NCBI RefSeq assembly: GCF_004014805.1
Contig: NZ_ATDN01000067.1
Span: 62,001-126,000 of the forward strand
Origin: Mycolicibacterium elephantis DSM 44368
GTDB taxonomy: Bacteria; Actinomycetota; Actinomycetes; Mycobacteriales; Mycobacteriaceae
DNA length: 64,000 nt
Direction: 5' to 3'
This document shows positions 24,556 through 32,798 of this stretch, in pieces. How positions within the stretch are numbered: the stretch's first letter is position 1; every line of letters starts with the position of its first letter. The translations under genes and the position numbers were made by a program. The notes beneath the pieces are model-generated. The model was not told where the DNA came from. It saw only the letters and a list, made by a program, of their open reading frames with translations, and made no database searches.

Positions 24556-26019
24556 CTAGAGCGTCAGCCCTGGATACAGCGGGTTGGCGGCCAGCAGTTC
24601 GGCCGCGGCGGCGTGCACGCGGTCGGCGGTGCCGTCGGCCAGCTTGTACTTGGCCTTCGAGGTGCCCTCAGGGCTGGTGTTGGTCAGCACGTCGACGATG
24701 AGCTCGGCCACGCGATCGAAGTCGTCGGCGCCGAATCCACGGGTGGTCAGCGCGGGGGTGCCCAGCCGGATTCCGCTGGTGTACCAGGCACCGTTGGGGT
24801 CGGCGGGCACGGAGTTCCGGTTGGTGACGATGCCGGCGTCGAGCAGCGCGGACTCGGCCTGGCGGCCGGTCAGGCCGAACGAGGTGACGTCGAGCAGCAC
24901 GATGTGGTTGTCGGTGCCCCCGGTGACCAGTCCCGCGTCGCGCTTGAGGAACCCGTCGGCCAGGGCCTGCGCGTTGTCGGCGATGCGCTGCGCGTACACC
25001 TGGAACGCGGGCTGGCGGGCCTCGGCGAGCGCGACCGCCTTCGCCGCCATCACATGCGACAGCGGCCCACCCAACACCATCGGGCAGCCCTTGTCGACGG
25101 CGTCGGAGTACTCCGGCTGGGCGAGCACCATCCCGCCGCGCGGTCCCCGCAGCGATTTGTGCGTCGTCGTGGTGGTGACGTGTGCGTGCGGCACCGGATC
25201 CTCGTCGCCGGTGAACACCTTGCCCGCGACCAGGCCCGCGAAGTGCGCCATGTCAACCATCAACGTCGCGCCCACCTCATCGGCGATCTCGCGCATCTTG
25301 GCGAAGTTGACGCGCCGCGGGTACGCCGAGTACCCCGCGACGATGATCAGCGGCTTAAACTCGCGGGCGGCGTCGGCCACCGCGCCGTAGTCCAGAAAAC
25401 CGGTGTTCGGGTCGGTGCCGTAGCTGTGTTGGTGGAACATCTTGCCGGAGATGTTGGGCCGGAAACCGTGGGTGAGGTGACCGCCGGCATCGAGCGACAT
25501 ACCGAGCAGCCGCTGGTTGCCGAGCTTGTTGCGCAGCGTCTCCCAGTCCCGTTCGGACAGGTCGTTGACGTGCTTGGCGCCGAATTCGGCCAGGGTCGGC
25601 GCCTCGACCCGGGTGGCCAAGATGGCCCAGAACGCGACGAGGTTCGCGTCGATACCCGAGTGCGGCTGGACGTATGCGTAGGGCGCGCCGAACAGCTCGC
25701 GGGCGTGCTCGGCGGCGACACTCTCGACGGTGTCGACGTTCTGGCAGCCCGCGTAGAACCGGTGCCCGATCGTGCCTTCGGCGTACTTGTCGGACAGCCA
25801 ACTGCCCATCGTCAGCAGCACCGCGGGCGACGCATAGTTCTCGCTCGCGATCAGCTTGAGCGAATCTCGTTGGTCGGCAAGCTCTTTACGGGTCGCGGCG
25901 GCGATGCGCGGTTCGACGGACTCGATCACCTGCAGCGCTGCCCGGTAGGCCTGGCTGGCGGTCTCGGCGTACTCCGCACCGGGAGCAGCGGCGTTGGTGG
26001 TCGCGGGGTCTGCGGTCAT
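24556..26019 (-). CDS. glyA: Serine hydroxymethyltransferase, long form
   Basis: GlyA interconverts serine and glycine with tetrahydrofolate and PLP, the main source of one-carbon units. This copy has 487 residues, about 60 more than the usual 420-430, with an N-terminal extension of about 45 residues and an insertion after 'VQPHSGIDANLVAFWAIL'. The PLP Lys is in 'TTTTTHKSLRGPRGG'. 'DKYAEGTIGHRFYAGCQNVD' and 'TTTTHKSLRGPRGG' resemble the long GlyA of Chlamydia more than E. coli GlyA. That form is reported to have passed from Actinobacteria to Chlamydiae. The start at 26019 is the first Met; the gap to the DUF885 gene holds a family C hairpin. Confidence 0.93.
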   Translation of the reverse strand: MTADPATTNAAAPGAEYAETASQAYRAALQVIESVEPRIAAATRKELADQRDSLKLIASENYASPAVLLTMGSWLSDKYAEGTIGHRFYAGCQNVDTVESVAAEHARELFGAPYAYVQPHSGIDANLVAFWAILATRVEAPTLAEFGAKHVNDLSERDWETLRNKLGNQRLLGMSLDAGGHLTHGFRPNISGKMFHQHSYGTDPNTGFLDYGAVADAAREFKPLIIVAGYSAYPRRVNFAKMREIADEVGATLMVDMAHFAGLVAGKVFTGDEDPVPHAHVTTTTTHKSLRGPRGGMVLAQPEYSDAVDKGCPMVLGGPLSHVMAAKAVALAEARQPAFQVYAQRIADNAQALADGFLKRDAGLVTGGTDNHIVLLDVTSFGLTGRQAESALLDAGIVTNRNSVPADPNGAWYTSGIRLGTPALTTRGFGADDFDRVAELIVDVLTNTSPEGTSKAKYKLADGTADRVHAAAAELLAANPLYPGLTL

Positions 26020-26049
26020 GGGGTCCAGCCTAGTCGGGCGCCTCAGGCC

Positions 26050-26111
26050 GCCGAGTGTGGGATTAACGCACGCCACATGCGCCGAAGGCGTGCGGGTAAC
26101 CCACGTTCGGC
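26050..26111. repeat. Family C hairpin, copy C2
   Basis: A 62-base inverted repeat: left arm starts GCCGAGTGTGGG, right arm ends CCCACGTTCGGC, and the inner part GCACGCC pairs with GGCGTGC around a 12-base loop. About 19 of 25 arm positions pair. It fills the gap between the DUF885 gene stop and the glyA start on the minus strand and could terminate the first or shape the glyA leader. Confidence 0.65.
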
Positions 26112-26120
26112 GGGAGAAAG

Positions 26121-27326
26121 TCAAGCCGCGCTCAACGCCGACGGGATCAACGGCTCGTCGAGCAGCCTGGCGAACCGCTCCGTCAGCGCGACACCGGCCG
26201 GGCGGTCGTCGAGCCAGCCGCGCAGCAACCGGTAACCCTCGACATAGGTGCTGATGTAGGCCCGCCACAACGGCGATGACAGGAAGCGCAGCATCTGGCG
26301 GGCCCGCGCGTCGTCGACGAGCAGCCATCGCTCGAGGAACGCGACGACGTCGTCAACGTCGCGGTGCTCGTCGTGCAGCATCAGCGCCGCGTCCTGGCGC
26401 ACATCAGCTAGCAGATGCCCAGCGTCCGCCACCGCCTGCGCCCGCTCGCCGTCGAACCGCAACCCCAGGTCGGCGTAGATCTCGGCGGCCCACGGCCCCC
26501 AGTCCGGCCCGATCGCCGCGTAAAGCGCCAGGTCGGCCAGGCCCTCGGCCATCAGGCACTGCGGCGTGTTGACCAGAAAGATCGTCTGCTCCTGCTGCCC
26601 CCTGCCCTTGACCAGGCCGGCCTCCTTCCGGCAGTGCTCGGTGTGGTGGCCCGGATAGGACTCATGCGCGACCAGCCGCGGCAGGTTGGACATCTGCTGC
26701 TTGAGGTCGGCGTTGACGGCGACGGTGGAGCGGTAGTCGCCGAGGTAGTAGTTGAACCCCGACCACGGCTTGTCGGTCACCACCTCGTAGGTGATGGTCT
26801 CGTTCTCGGGCAGCGGATATTCGGCGCGGACGCGATCACGCAGGGCGCTGGAGAACGCGTGAATGCACTCCTCGAGACGCTCGGGCGGGATCTCCTCGCC
26901 GGCGCGATAGGCCTGCATCCGGTCGGCCAGCGGCCCGTCGCCGCCCAGCGCCTCGTCGAGTTGCCGGTGCGCCCGCCGATAGCGCTCCTCGTCACCCTTC
27001 TCGATGCGCACGTCGAAGTAGGCCTCGACCTCCTTGACGAACCCGACATCCTCGCCAGCGAACTTACGTCCGGCGCAGGCGAGCGCGCGCAGGTGGGCGG
27101 CGATGAAATCGGCGCGGGCGGGCTCCAACCCGCCGGGCAGTTCGGCCAGCAGCCGGTCGGCCTGGCGGGCCAGCTCAGCGGGGTCGGGCTGCGGTTCCGC
27201 GGCCACGATCCGACGCAGCTGCGGGTCGCCGGTGAACGCGTCGACGTACCCCTCCTCCACGCGGTCGAAGCGCAAACCGAGCAGTAGATACTCCCGGACG
27301 ATGGAAAATGAGGTGCTGGCGCCCAT
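26121..27326 (-). CDS. DUF885-family metallopeptidase-like protein
   Basis: A 401-residue member of DUF885, a family of zincin-like proteins related to carboxypeptidases. The metal site is 'HESYPGHHTEH', an H-E-x2-P-G-H-H variant near residue 205, followed by 'MAEGLADLALYA' whose Glu is a candidate third ligand. No signal peptide, so cytosolic. The start at 27326 ('MGASTSFSIVREYLLLGL') leaves only 30 bases to the divergent coaA start. Most members have no known substrate; some cleave small peptides or glycine/proline-rich ends. Confidence 0.82.
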   Translation of the reverse strand: MGASTSFSIVREYLLLGLRFDRVEEGYVDAFTGDPQLRRIVAAEPQPDPAELARQADRLLAELPGGLEPARADFIAAHLRALACAGRKFAGEDVGFVKEVEAYFDVRIEKGDEERYRRAHRQLDEALGGDGPLADRMQAYRAGEEIPPERLEECIHAFSSALRDRVRAEYPLPENETITYEVVTDKPWSGFNYYLGDYRSTVAVNADLKQQMSNLPRLVAHESYPGHHTEHCRKEAGLVKGRGQQEQTIFLVNTPQCLMAEGLADLALYAAIGPDWGPWAAEIYADLGLRFDGERAQAVADAGHLLADVRQDAALMLHDEHRDVDDVVAFLERWLLVDDARARQMLRFLSSPLWRAYISTYVEGYRLLRGWLDDRPAGVALTERFARLLDEPLIPSALSAA

Positions 27327-27356
27327 GGCCTCAACGTTAAATGCAACACTTGGCGC

Positions 27357-28295
27357 ATGGCGCGGCTGAGCGAACCCAGCCCTTACGTGGAGTTCGATAG
27401 AAGTCAGTGGCGTGCGTTGCGCATGTCGACGCCGTTGAAGCTCACCGAGGAAGAACTGCAGAAGCTGCGGGGCCTCGGCGAGAAGCTCGACCTGCTCGAG
27501 GTCGAGGAGGTCTACCTGCCGCTGGCGCGGCTGATCCATCTGCAGGTCGCCGCCCGGCAGCGGTTGTTCGAGGCCACCGCGGAGTTCCTCGGTGAGCCGC
27601 AGCAGAACCCGGACCGCCCGGTCCCGTTCATCATCGGCGTGGCGGGCAGCGTCGCCGTCGGCAAGTCCACCACCGCCCGTGTGCTGCAGGCACTTCTGGC
27701 GCGCTGGGAACACCACCCGCGCGTCGACCTGGTCACCACCGACGGGTTCCTCTACCCGAACGCCGAGCTTGCCCGCCGAAACCTGATGGGCCGCAAAGGG
27801 TTTCCGGAAAGCTACGATCGACGCGCGCTGATGCGGTTCGTCACCTCGGTGAAGTCCGGCGCCGACCAGGTGTGCGCGCCGGTCTACTCACACCTGCTGT
27901 ACGACATCGTGCCGGGCGAGAAGCAGATCGTGCGCCATCCGGACATCCTGATCCTCGAGGGCCTCAACGTGTTGCAGACCGGGCCGACGTTGATGGTGTC
28001 GGACCTGTTCGACTTCTCGGTGTACGTCGACGCCCGCATCGAAGACATCGAACAGTGGTACATCAACCGGTTTCTCGGCCTGCGCTCGACCGCGTTCGCC
28101 AATCCCGCCTCGCACTTCCACCACTACGCGACGCTGACCGACGACCAGGCCGTGTTCGCCGCCCGCGACATCTGGCATTCCATCAACCGGCCCAACCTGA
28201 TCGAGAACATTCTGCCGACCCGGCCCCGGGCCACGCTGGTGTTGCGCAAGGACGCCGACCATTCGATCAACCGGCTGCGGCTGCGCAAGCTGTAG
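27357..28295 (+). CDS. coaA: Type I pantothenate kinase
   Basis: CoaA phosphorylates pantothenate, the first step of coenzyme A synthesis, and is feedback-inhibited by CoA. The 312-residue product has the P-loop 'GVAGSVAVGKSTTARVLQ' at about residue 92, 'VDLVTTDGFLYPN', 'MGRKGFPESYD' and 'PDILILEGLNVLQ', the standard order of type I enzymes. Length equals Rv1092c. It is divergent from the DUF885 gene across 30 bases, so promoters must overlap, and ends before a long family B hairpin. Confidence 0.95.
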   Translation: MARLSEPSPYVEFDRSQWRALRMSTPLKLTEEELQKLRGLGEKLDLLEVEEVYLPLARLIHLQVAARQRLFEATAEFLGEPQQNPDRPVPFIIGVAGSVAVGKSTTARVLQALLARWEHHPRVDLVTTDGFLYPNAELARRNLMGRKGFPESYDRRALMRFVTSVKSGADQVCAPVYSHLLYDIVPGEKQIVRHPDILILEGLNVLQTGPTLMVSDLFDFSVYVDARIEDIEQWYINRFLGLRSTAFANPASHFHHYATLTDDQAVFAARDIWHSINRPNLIENILPTRPRATLVLRKDADHSINRLRLRKL

Positions 28296-28313
28296 CACTC
28301 CCTCCCCCGGCGC

Positions 28314-28369
28314 GAGCAGACGCGAAAACCCCTGAAAATCGCACTTTCCAGGGGTTTTCACGTCTGCTC
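28314..28369. terminator. Family B hairpin, copy B1
   Basis: Arms GAGCAGACGCGAAAACCCCT and AGGGGTTTTCACGTCTGCTC pair over 20-21 bp with a single mismatch; the loop is AAAATCGCACTTTC-like. It sits between convergent coaA and a small membrane-protein gene and could stop transcription from either side. Related copies at 37961 and 60794. Confidence 0.8.
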
Positions 28370-28380
28370 GGCGGAAAGGA

Positions 28381-28788
28381 TCACCTCACGCGGCGCCAGC
28401 CCTGGTACTGCAGTTCGGCGAACACCAGCGTGTAGGCGCCGGTGGCCAGGGTCAACACCACCCCGATCGTCGTCAGCGGTAACACGTCGGCCAGGACGAA
28501 CGCCACCGCGGCCACCGTGTAGACGACGTTGGCGATGATCACCGCCATCCCGGCGTTGCGCACCGACGGCAGCGCCGCCAGCCCGAGCACCGCGACCCCG
28601 TAGACGATGAAGAACGCACCCATCGCGTACTCGAATGTGGTTGTGGTTCCGGAGATGTCGGCCAGCCAACCGGCGAGCGGAAGCGCCGCGATACCGGCCA
28701 GCCCGGTGAGGATCCCGTCGGCGCGCATGGCGAAGCGCAGCAGCGAGTCGGTGGATTCGTTGAGTCTCGGTGTGGTGACGGCGGCCAT
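28381..28788 (-). CDS. Small integral membrane protein (four TM), paralogue 1
   Basis: A 135-residue hydrophobic protein with four predicted membrane segments: 'ILTGLAGIAALPLAGWL', 'YAMGAFFIVYGVAVLGL', 'MAVIIANVVYTVAAVAFVL' and 'TTIGVVLTLATGAYTLVF'. A short polar N-terminus ('MAAVTTPRLNESTDSLL') precedes. It is a tandem paralogue of the next gene: both share 'LLR-A-RAD', '-Y-G-A-LGLAALP-VR', and '-LPLT-G'. No function is known; similar proteins are found singly in actinobacteria. It follows the paralogue by 83 bases. Confidence 0.75.
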   Translation of the reverse strand: MAAVTTPRLNESTDSLLRFAMRADGILTGLAGIAALPLAGWLADISGTTTTFEYAMGAFFIVYGVAVLGLAALPSVRNAGMAVIIANVVYTVAAVAFVLADVLPLTTIGVVLTLATGAYTLVFAELQYQGWRRVR

Positions 28789-28871
28789 CGAACTGTTCCT
28801 TTCTGCAGGGGATGGGTGGGACCGTTCCGGAGCCGACGCCGCAACCTCTGACGACGGCGGCTCCGGACCAG

Positions 28872-29294
28872 TCATGAAGGAGGCGCGCCGAGGCGACGCA
28901 CCCCGAGGTACTGGCCGTAGGCGAAAGCGACGGTGAGGACGGTGAACGCGATCGTCGCGGCGACGCCGAACTCGGTCAGCGGCAGCCAGCCCGCGACGAG
29001 CACGACGGCCACCGAGACCGCGAACGCGATGTTGCCGCCCAGCACGCCGATCCCCACGCGGCGAACGTCGGGCAGACCGGCGAGCGTGAACAACAGCAGC
29101 CCGTAGCCGACCAGCGCACTGCCGCCGATCCATTCGGCGGTGGCCGACAATCCGGCCAGCCGCGACAGCGGGCCGGAGGTCATCACGACAAGCAGGCCGA
29201 GCGCGCTGCACAGCGTGGCGTCGGCGCGCAGCGCGACACGTAACAGGGCATCACCGGTCGTATCCCGGATCGGGCGGGTGGCGATTGCGGTCAT
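28872..29294 (-). CDS. Small integral membrane protein (four TM), paralogue 2
   Basis: A 140-residue protein with the same topology as its neighbour: 'TLCSALGLLVVMTSGPL', 'WIGGSALVGYGLLLFTLA', 'VGIGVLGGNIAFAVSVAVVLV' and 'FGVAATIAFTVLTVAFAYG'. 'DALLRVALRADATLCSALG' aligns with 'DSLLRFAMRADGILTGLAG' of paralogue 1. ATG 29294 is the first Met after the divergent upstream region. Both likely belong to one minus-strand transcript. Function is unknown. Confidence 0.75.
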   Translation of the reverse strand: MTAIATRPIRDTTGDALLRVALRADATLCSALGLLVVMTSGPLSRLAGLSATAEWIGGSALVGYGLLLFTLAGLPDVRRVGIGVLGGNIAFAVSVAVVLVAGWLPLTEFGVAATIAFTVLTVAFAYGQYLGVRRLGAPPS

Positions 29295-29377
29295 GGCACC
29301 GATGCTGCTGGCGCGGTGTTGCCAGATCGACACCACACGCTGCCAACTACTGCCAGCCGCAGGTCAGCGGCACGGCC

Positions 29378-30745
29378 CTAGTCTTGGGCGGCGACCAGGC
29401 TGCCGCGCAGATCGGCGGCGATCAGCCGGGCGGCGGCGTTCTGCCAGTTGTGCAGCGAGCGCTGCGGCACCTCGGTGACGAACCACTGCCACGCCCGGCG
29501 CGCCACCGGGTCGAGGCCGGCGGCGGTGGCGTTCTGCGCGTATGCCCGCACCCCCACGACGTACGGGAAGTAAAGCGAGTTGTAGTGGCGCCATTCCTCG
29601 GTGGTGCCGAAGTCGCCGCCGTCACGCGGTTTGAGCCGGGCGATGCGGTCGGCCAACAGCGCCTTGAGTTCGTTGGCCCGCTCCAGCGGCTGGTCGGGCG
29701 CGCCGCGGGCCGCGAGCCGTTCGTCGATGATCGGCAGCGCGGTCAGGGGGCTGGCCACCAGCTTGGACAGGTCGCCGTAGTGGCCGAGCGCGCGGCGGGT
29801 GAGCCGCACGAAGGTCTCGTCGTCGACGTCGTCGAGGGGGTTGGTCGAGCGCCGCGGCAGCGCGGCTTCGGCATCGCGCAGCGCGGCGCGGTCGGCGCGC
29901 AGGGTCGGCGAGTGGGAGAACGCCACCCGGTCCAGCAGGCCGGCCAGCGGGTCGGCGAGCACGTTGATCGCGATCGCGATGCCCACGCTGGTGAACAGCA
30001 GCACCGTCAACGCCGTGTCGTGGCCGGTCACGGCCAGCCCGATCAGCGCCTGCCCGCCGAACAGCGCCGCCACCACCGCCGTCGCGGCGAACGAGCGCAA
30101 CATGTCGGCGCGCAGCGCCTGGCCCTCGTCGAACGCATCCCCGATCGCGACGGCCACCCCCAGCAGCGCCACGTCAAAACCGGTGCCGGCCAACGCCAAC
30201 CAGCTCGGCACCAGGCCCAGCGGAATGATCAGGATCGCGTTGCCGAGCGCGAAGAACAGCGTCGCGATGACGACGAAGCCCACCACGGGCCCGGGCTGTG
30301 CCCGTCGCACCGCCGCATGGACCATCGCGCCCAGCGAGGACACCGAGACCGCGCCGAACATCACCCAGTGCCCCGTGCGCAGCGGGCCGTCGACGCCGCC
30401 TGCCATCGCCGCGCCGACGAACGCCACCGCGGCCACCGCGGCCACCAGCGTGATCTCACCGGCGCGGCTGCGCCATTTCTCGCGTGGCCGGGACAGCTCC
30501 AGAAGCACCGCGAACCAGGCGATGCCCGGCACCGCGACCAGATAGATCTCGATGCGGCTGAGCGTGTCCGAACCGGCGACCACCCGCACCGCGTCCAGCG
30601 CCACCACCAACGCGAAGCTCGTCAGGCCGAGCGCGGCCAGCACCAGCACCGGCTTGCGCGGATCGCGGGCAAGCAGATACAGCCCCAACCACCAGCTGAG
30701 CGCGAAGACCACCGCCGACAGCGCAGCCATGGCTCCAGTTTCCAT
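29378..30745 (-). CDS. Polytopic membrane protein with C-terminal cytosolic domain, unknown
   Basis: A 455-residue protein with about eight membrane segments in the first 270 residues ('MAALSAVVFALSWWLGLYLL', 'VLVLAALGLTSFALVVAL', 'ITLVAAVAAVAFVGAAMAG' and others) and a soluble C-terminal half with 'FVRLTRRALGHYGDLSKL' and 'GTTEEWRHYNSLYFPYVVG'. The N-terminal half recalls the 7TM sensor domain seen in some signalling proteins, but no kinase or cyclase domain follows. I do not recognise the family. The ATG at 30745 overlaps the upstream uppS stop (TGATG), so the two are translationally coupled; a GTG three bases upstream is an alternative. Confidence 0.7.
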   Translation of the reverse strand: METGAMAALSAVVFALSWWLGLYLLARDPRKPVLVLAALGLTSFALVVALDAVRVVAGSDTLSRIEIYLVAVPGIAWFAVLLELSRPREKWRSRAGEITLVAAVAAVAFVGAAMAGGVDGPLRTGHWVMFGAVSVSSLGAMVHAAVRRAQPGPVVGFVVIATLFFALGNAILIIPLGLVPSWLALAGTGFDVALLGVAVAIGDAFDEGQALRADMLRSFAATAVVAALFGGQALIGLAVTGHDTALTVLLFTSVGIAIAINVLADPLAGLLDRVAFSHSPTLRADRAALRDAEAALPRRSTNPLDDVDDETFVRLTRRALGHYGDLSKLVASPLTALPIIDERLAARGAPDQPLERANELKALLADRIARLKPRDGGDFGTTEEWRHYNSLYFPYVVGVRAYAQNATAAGLDPVARRAWQWFVTEVPQRSLHNWQNAAARLIAADLRGSLVAAQD

Positions 30746-31533
30746 CACATGCCGTAGCGGCGGTGGCGCGCGGTGTAATCACGCAGCGCCCGCAGGAAGT
30801 CCACCCGCCGGAACGCCGGCCAGTACGCCTCGGTGAACCACATCTCCGAGTAGGCGCTCTGCCACAACAGGAACCCCGACAGCCGCTGCTCCCCCGACGT
30901 GCGGATGACCAGGTCCGGGTCGGGTTGCCCCGAGGTGTAGAGGTTTTCCGAGATCGCGTCGATGGTGACGGCGTCGACGAGCTGCTCACCGGTGGCCCCG
31001 TTGACCAGTGCCTTGCTGAGCAGTTGTCGCACCGCGTCGACGATCTCCTGACGGCCGCCGTAACCGACGGCCAGGTTGACGTGGAACGGCCCCCCGGCCT
31101 GCGTGGACTCCACGGCGTCGCGCAGCCGCCGGGCCGGCTCTTCGCCGATCAGCTCGAGGTCCCCCACGGTGCGCACCGTCCACCGGTTGTCGGCCGCGCA
31201 GATCTCCTCGACGACGTCGGTGATGATCTCGATCAGCGAGGACAGCTCTTCGGGGTCGCGCTGCAGATTCTCCGTCGACAGCAGGTACACGGTGGCCATC
31301 TCGATGCCGGTTTCCTGGCACCAGCGCAGCATCTCGGCGATCTTGCGGGCGCCCATCCGGTAGCCGTAGCTGACGTCATCGTGACCAGCATCACGCGCCC
31401 ACCTGCGGTTGCCGTCGCACAGCACCGCGATATGCCGGGGCAGTTGGGATTTGGACCGCGCCAGCTCCTGGCGCAACCGCATCTCATAGATCCGGTATGC
31501 CGGTTCTTTGAGCCGCGGAGGAATGATGTCCAC
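30745..31533 (-). CDS. uppS: Short-chain cis-prenyl (Z-farnesyl) diphosphate synthase (Rv1086-like)
   Basis: A 262-residue cis-prenyltransferase, the same length as Rv1086, which condenses geranyl diphosphate with isopentenyl diphosphate to Z,E-farnesyl diphosphate, the precursor of decaprenyl phosphate used for arabinogalactan and peptidoglycan. The catalytic motif is 'HIAVLCDGNRRWARDAG' with the Asp and Asn of DGNxRW. The C-terminal signature is 'RTSGEQRLSGFLLWQSAYSE'. GTG 31533 gives 'VDIIPPRLKEPAYRIYE'. It is divergent from trhA and coupled to the membrane protein downstream. The product chain length is inferred from synteny, not from sequence. Confidence 0.9.
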   Translation of the reverse strand: MDIIPPRLKEPAYRIYEMRLRQELARSKSQLPRHIAVLCDGNRRWARDAGHDDVSYGYRMGARKIAEMLRWCQETGIEMATVYLLSTENLQRDPEELSSLIEIITDVVEEICAADNRWTVRTVGDLELIGEEPARRLRDAVESTQAGGPFHVNLAVGYGGRQEIVDAVRQLLSKALVNGATGEQLVDAVTIDAISENLYTSGQPDPDLVIRTSGEQRLSGFLLWQSAYSEMWFTEAYWPAFRRVDFLRALRDYTARHRRYGM

Positions 31534-31590
31534 GAATATCCAGACTACTGTGATGCCCGGAAACGCCCACGCCGATAGCGGAGGTGACGT

Positions 31591-32352
31591 ATGACGGCCC
31601 CCCTGCATCGCTCCGGTGACGACGTCGTCGCGCGCGGCCACGACCTGCTACGGAACCCGCAAGGACCGCCGGAAGATTTTCCCGAGGCGGTCGTCGAGGG
31701 TGTCGCCACTTTCATCGGCAAGCCGCGGGCGCGGGGCTGGATTCATGTCTACGCCGCCGTGGTGGCCGCCATCTGCGGTGCGACGCTGGTGTCGGTGTCG
31801 TGGTCGCTACAGTCCACCAGGGCCGGCGTGGCGACGCTGATCTACACGTTGACGATCGTGGCGATGTTCGCGGTGAGCGGCGCCTACCACCGGGTGACCT
31901 GGAAGTCGCAGACCGCGCGGAAGTGGATGAAGCGCCTCGATCACTCGATGATCTTCGTCTTCATCGCGGGCAGCTACACGCCGTTCGCGCTGCTGGCGCT
32001 GCCGTCGACCGACGGCATGGTGCTGTTCTGGATCGTGTGGGGCGGCGCGATCGCCGGGGTGCTGCTCAAGATGTTCTGGCCGTCGGCGCCCCGGTGGGTC
32101 GGGGTGCCGTTGTATCTGCTGCTGGGCTGGGTGGCGGCGTGGTTCGTCGGCCCGATCACCCACGGCGCAGGCGTCGCGGCGCTGGTGCTGCTGATCGTCG
32201 GCGGCGCGCTGTACAGCGTCGGCGGCGTGCTCTACGCGATGAAGCGGCCGAACCCGTGGCCCGCGACGTTCGGCCACCACGAGTTCTTCCACGCCTGCAC
32301 GGCCGTGGCCGCGATCTGCCACTACATCGCGATGTGGTTCGCGGTCTTCTGA
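31591..32352 (+). CDS. trhA: Hemolysin III/PAQR family membrane protein (TrhA)
   Basis: A 253-residue seven-helix membrane protein. The family zinc-site residues appear as 'GAYHRVTW' near helix 2, 'LDHSMIFVFIAGSYTP' after it and 'GHHEFFHACTAVAAICHY' near the C-terminus. TrhA in E. coli influences membrane energetics; in mycobacteria it is uncharacterised and often misnamed hemolysin. Position next to the prenyl synthase matches Rv1085c-Rv1086. The N-terminal 40 residues are polar. It ends before family A hairpin A2. Confidence 0.88.
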   Translation: MTAPLHRSGDDVVARGHDLLRNPQGPPEDFPEAVVEGVATFIGKPRARGWIHVYAAVVAAICGATLVSVSWSLQSTRAGVATLIYTLTIVAMFAVSGAYHRVTWKSQTARKWMKRLDHSMIFVFIAGSYTPFALLALPSTDGMVLFWIVWGGAIAGVLLKMFWPSAPRWVGVPLYLLLGWVAAWFVGPITHGAGVAALVLLIVGGALYSVGGVLYAMKRPNPWPATFGHHEFFHACTAVAAICHYIAMWFAVF

Positions 32353-32375
32353 CGCGATTTCGACGCGAATTCGGC

Positions 32376-32406
32376 GCGGTTCGTCACGCTGAGCGCGACG
32401 AAACGC
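32376..32406. terminator. Family A hairpin, copy A2
   Basis: Arms GCGGTTCGTCACGCT and AGCGCGACGAAACGC pair over 15 bp with two mismatches around a one-base centre. It lies between convergent trhA (ends 32352) and the SnoaL-like gene (ends 32417). The core TCACGCTGAGCG is identical to copy A1. Confidence 0.65.
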
Positions 32407-32416
32407 ACCCAACTCG

Positions 32417-32788
32417 CTAGAGCTGGGTGACGTTCTCCGGGGTCCAGTAGGCCTTCATCGAGGCGATCTGGCCGTCCTCGTTGAACGTCATGACGCTGAT
32501 GATCTCGATGCGCATCCGGCTCTCGCCGAGGTCGATGGTCATCGACCAGAAGAACGCCGCCTCGTTGCCGAGGGTGCGCAGGGTGACGACGTCGCATTCG
32601 GCTTTCATGTTGGCGACGGCGTCATAGAAGCCGCGGATCGCCGCGCGGCCGATGTGCACCTCACCGCCCACCGGGTCCTCGACGGTCGCGTCGTCGGCGT
32701 ACAGCTCGGCGATGTCGTCGGGCTTGCCCTGGGCAACCAGCTCCAGATAGCGATGAACGGTCTTGGCGTTGTCTTCCGGGGTGGCCAT
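32417..32788 (-). CDS. SnoaL/ketosteroid-isomerase-like protein
   Basis: A 123-residue NTF2-fold protein. 'VHRYLELVAQGKPDDIAELY' forms the N-terminal helices and 'ADDATVEDPVGGEVHIG' carries an Asp at the position of the catalytic Asp38 of ketosteroid isomerase. The C-terminal strands 'IISVMTFNEDGQIASMKAYW' are typical. It is close to the delta-5-3-ketosteroid isomerase branch, so isomerisation of a steroid or related enone is possible, but many such proteins have unknown ligands. It follows the DUF255 gene by 10 bases. Confidence 0.8.
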   Translation of the reverse strand: MATPEDNAKTVHRYLELVAQGKPDDIAELYADDATVEDPVGGEVHIGRAAIRGFYDAVANMKAECDVVTLRTLGNEAAFFWSMTIDLGESRMRIEIISVMTFNEDGQIASMKAYWTPENVTQL

Positions 32789-32798
32789 GCGCCGAACG

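Noticed and set aside
26020..26120. Possible glycine riboswitch before glyA
   Set aside because: The gap holds only a simple long palindrome; the tandem aptamer core of glycine riboswitches is not visible.
23713..26235. An 840-codon plus-strand ORF opposite desA2 and glyA
   Set aside because: Covers two well-supported genes in antisense and the gap between them, with no recognisable domain.
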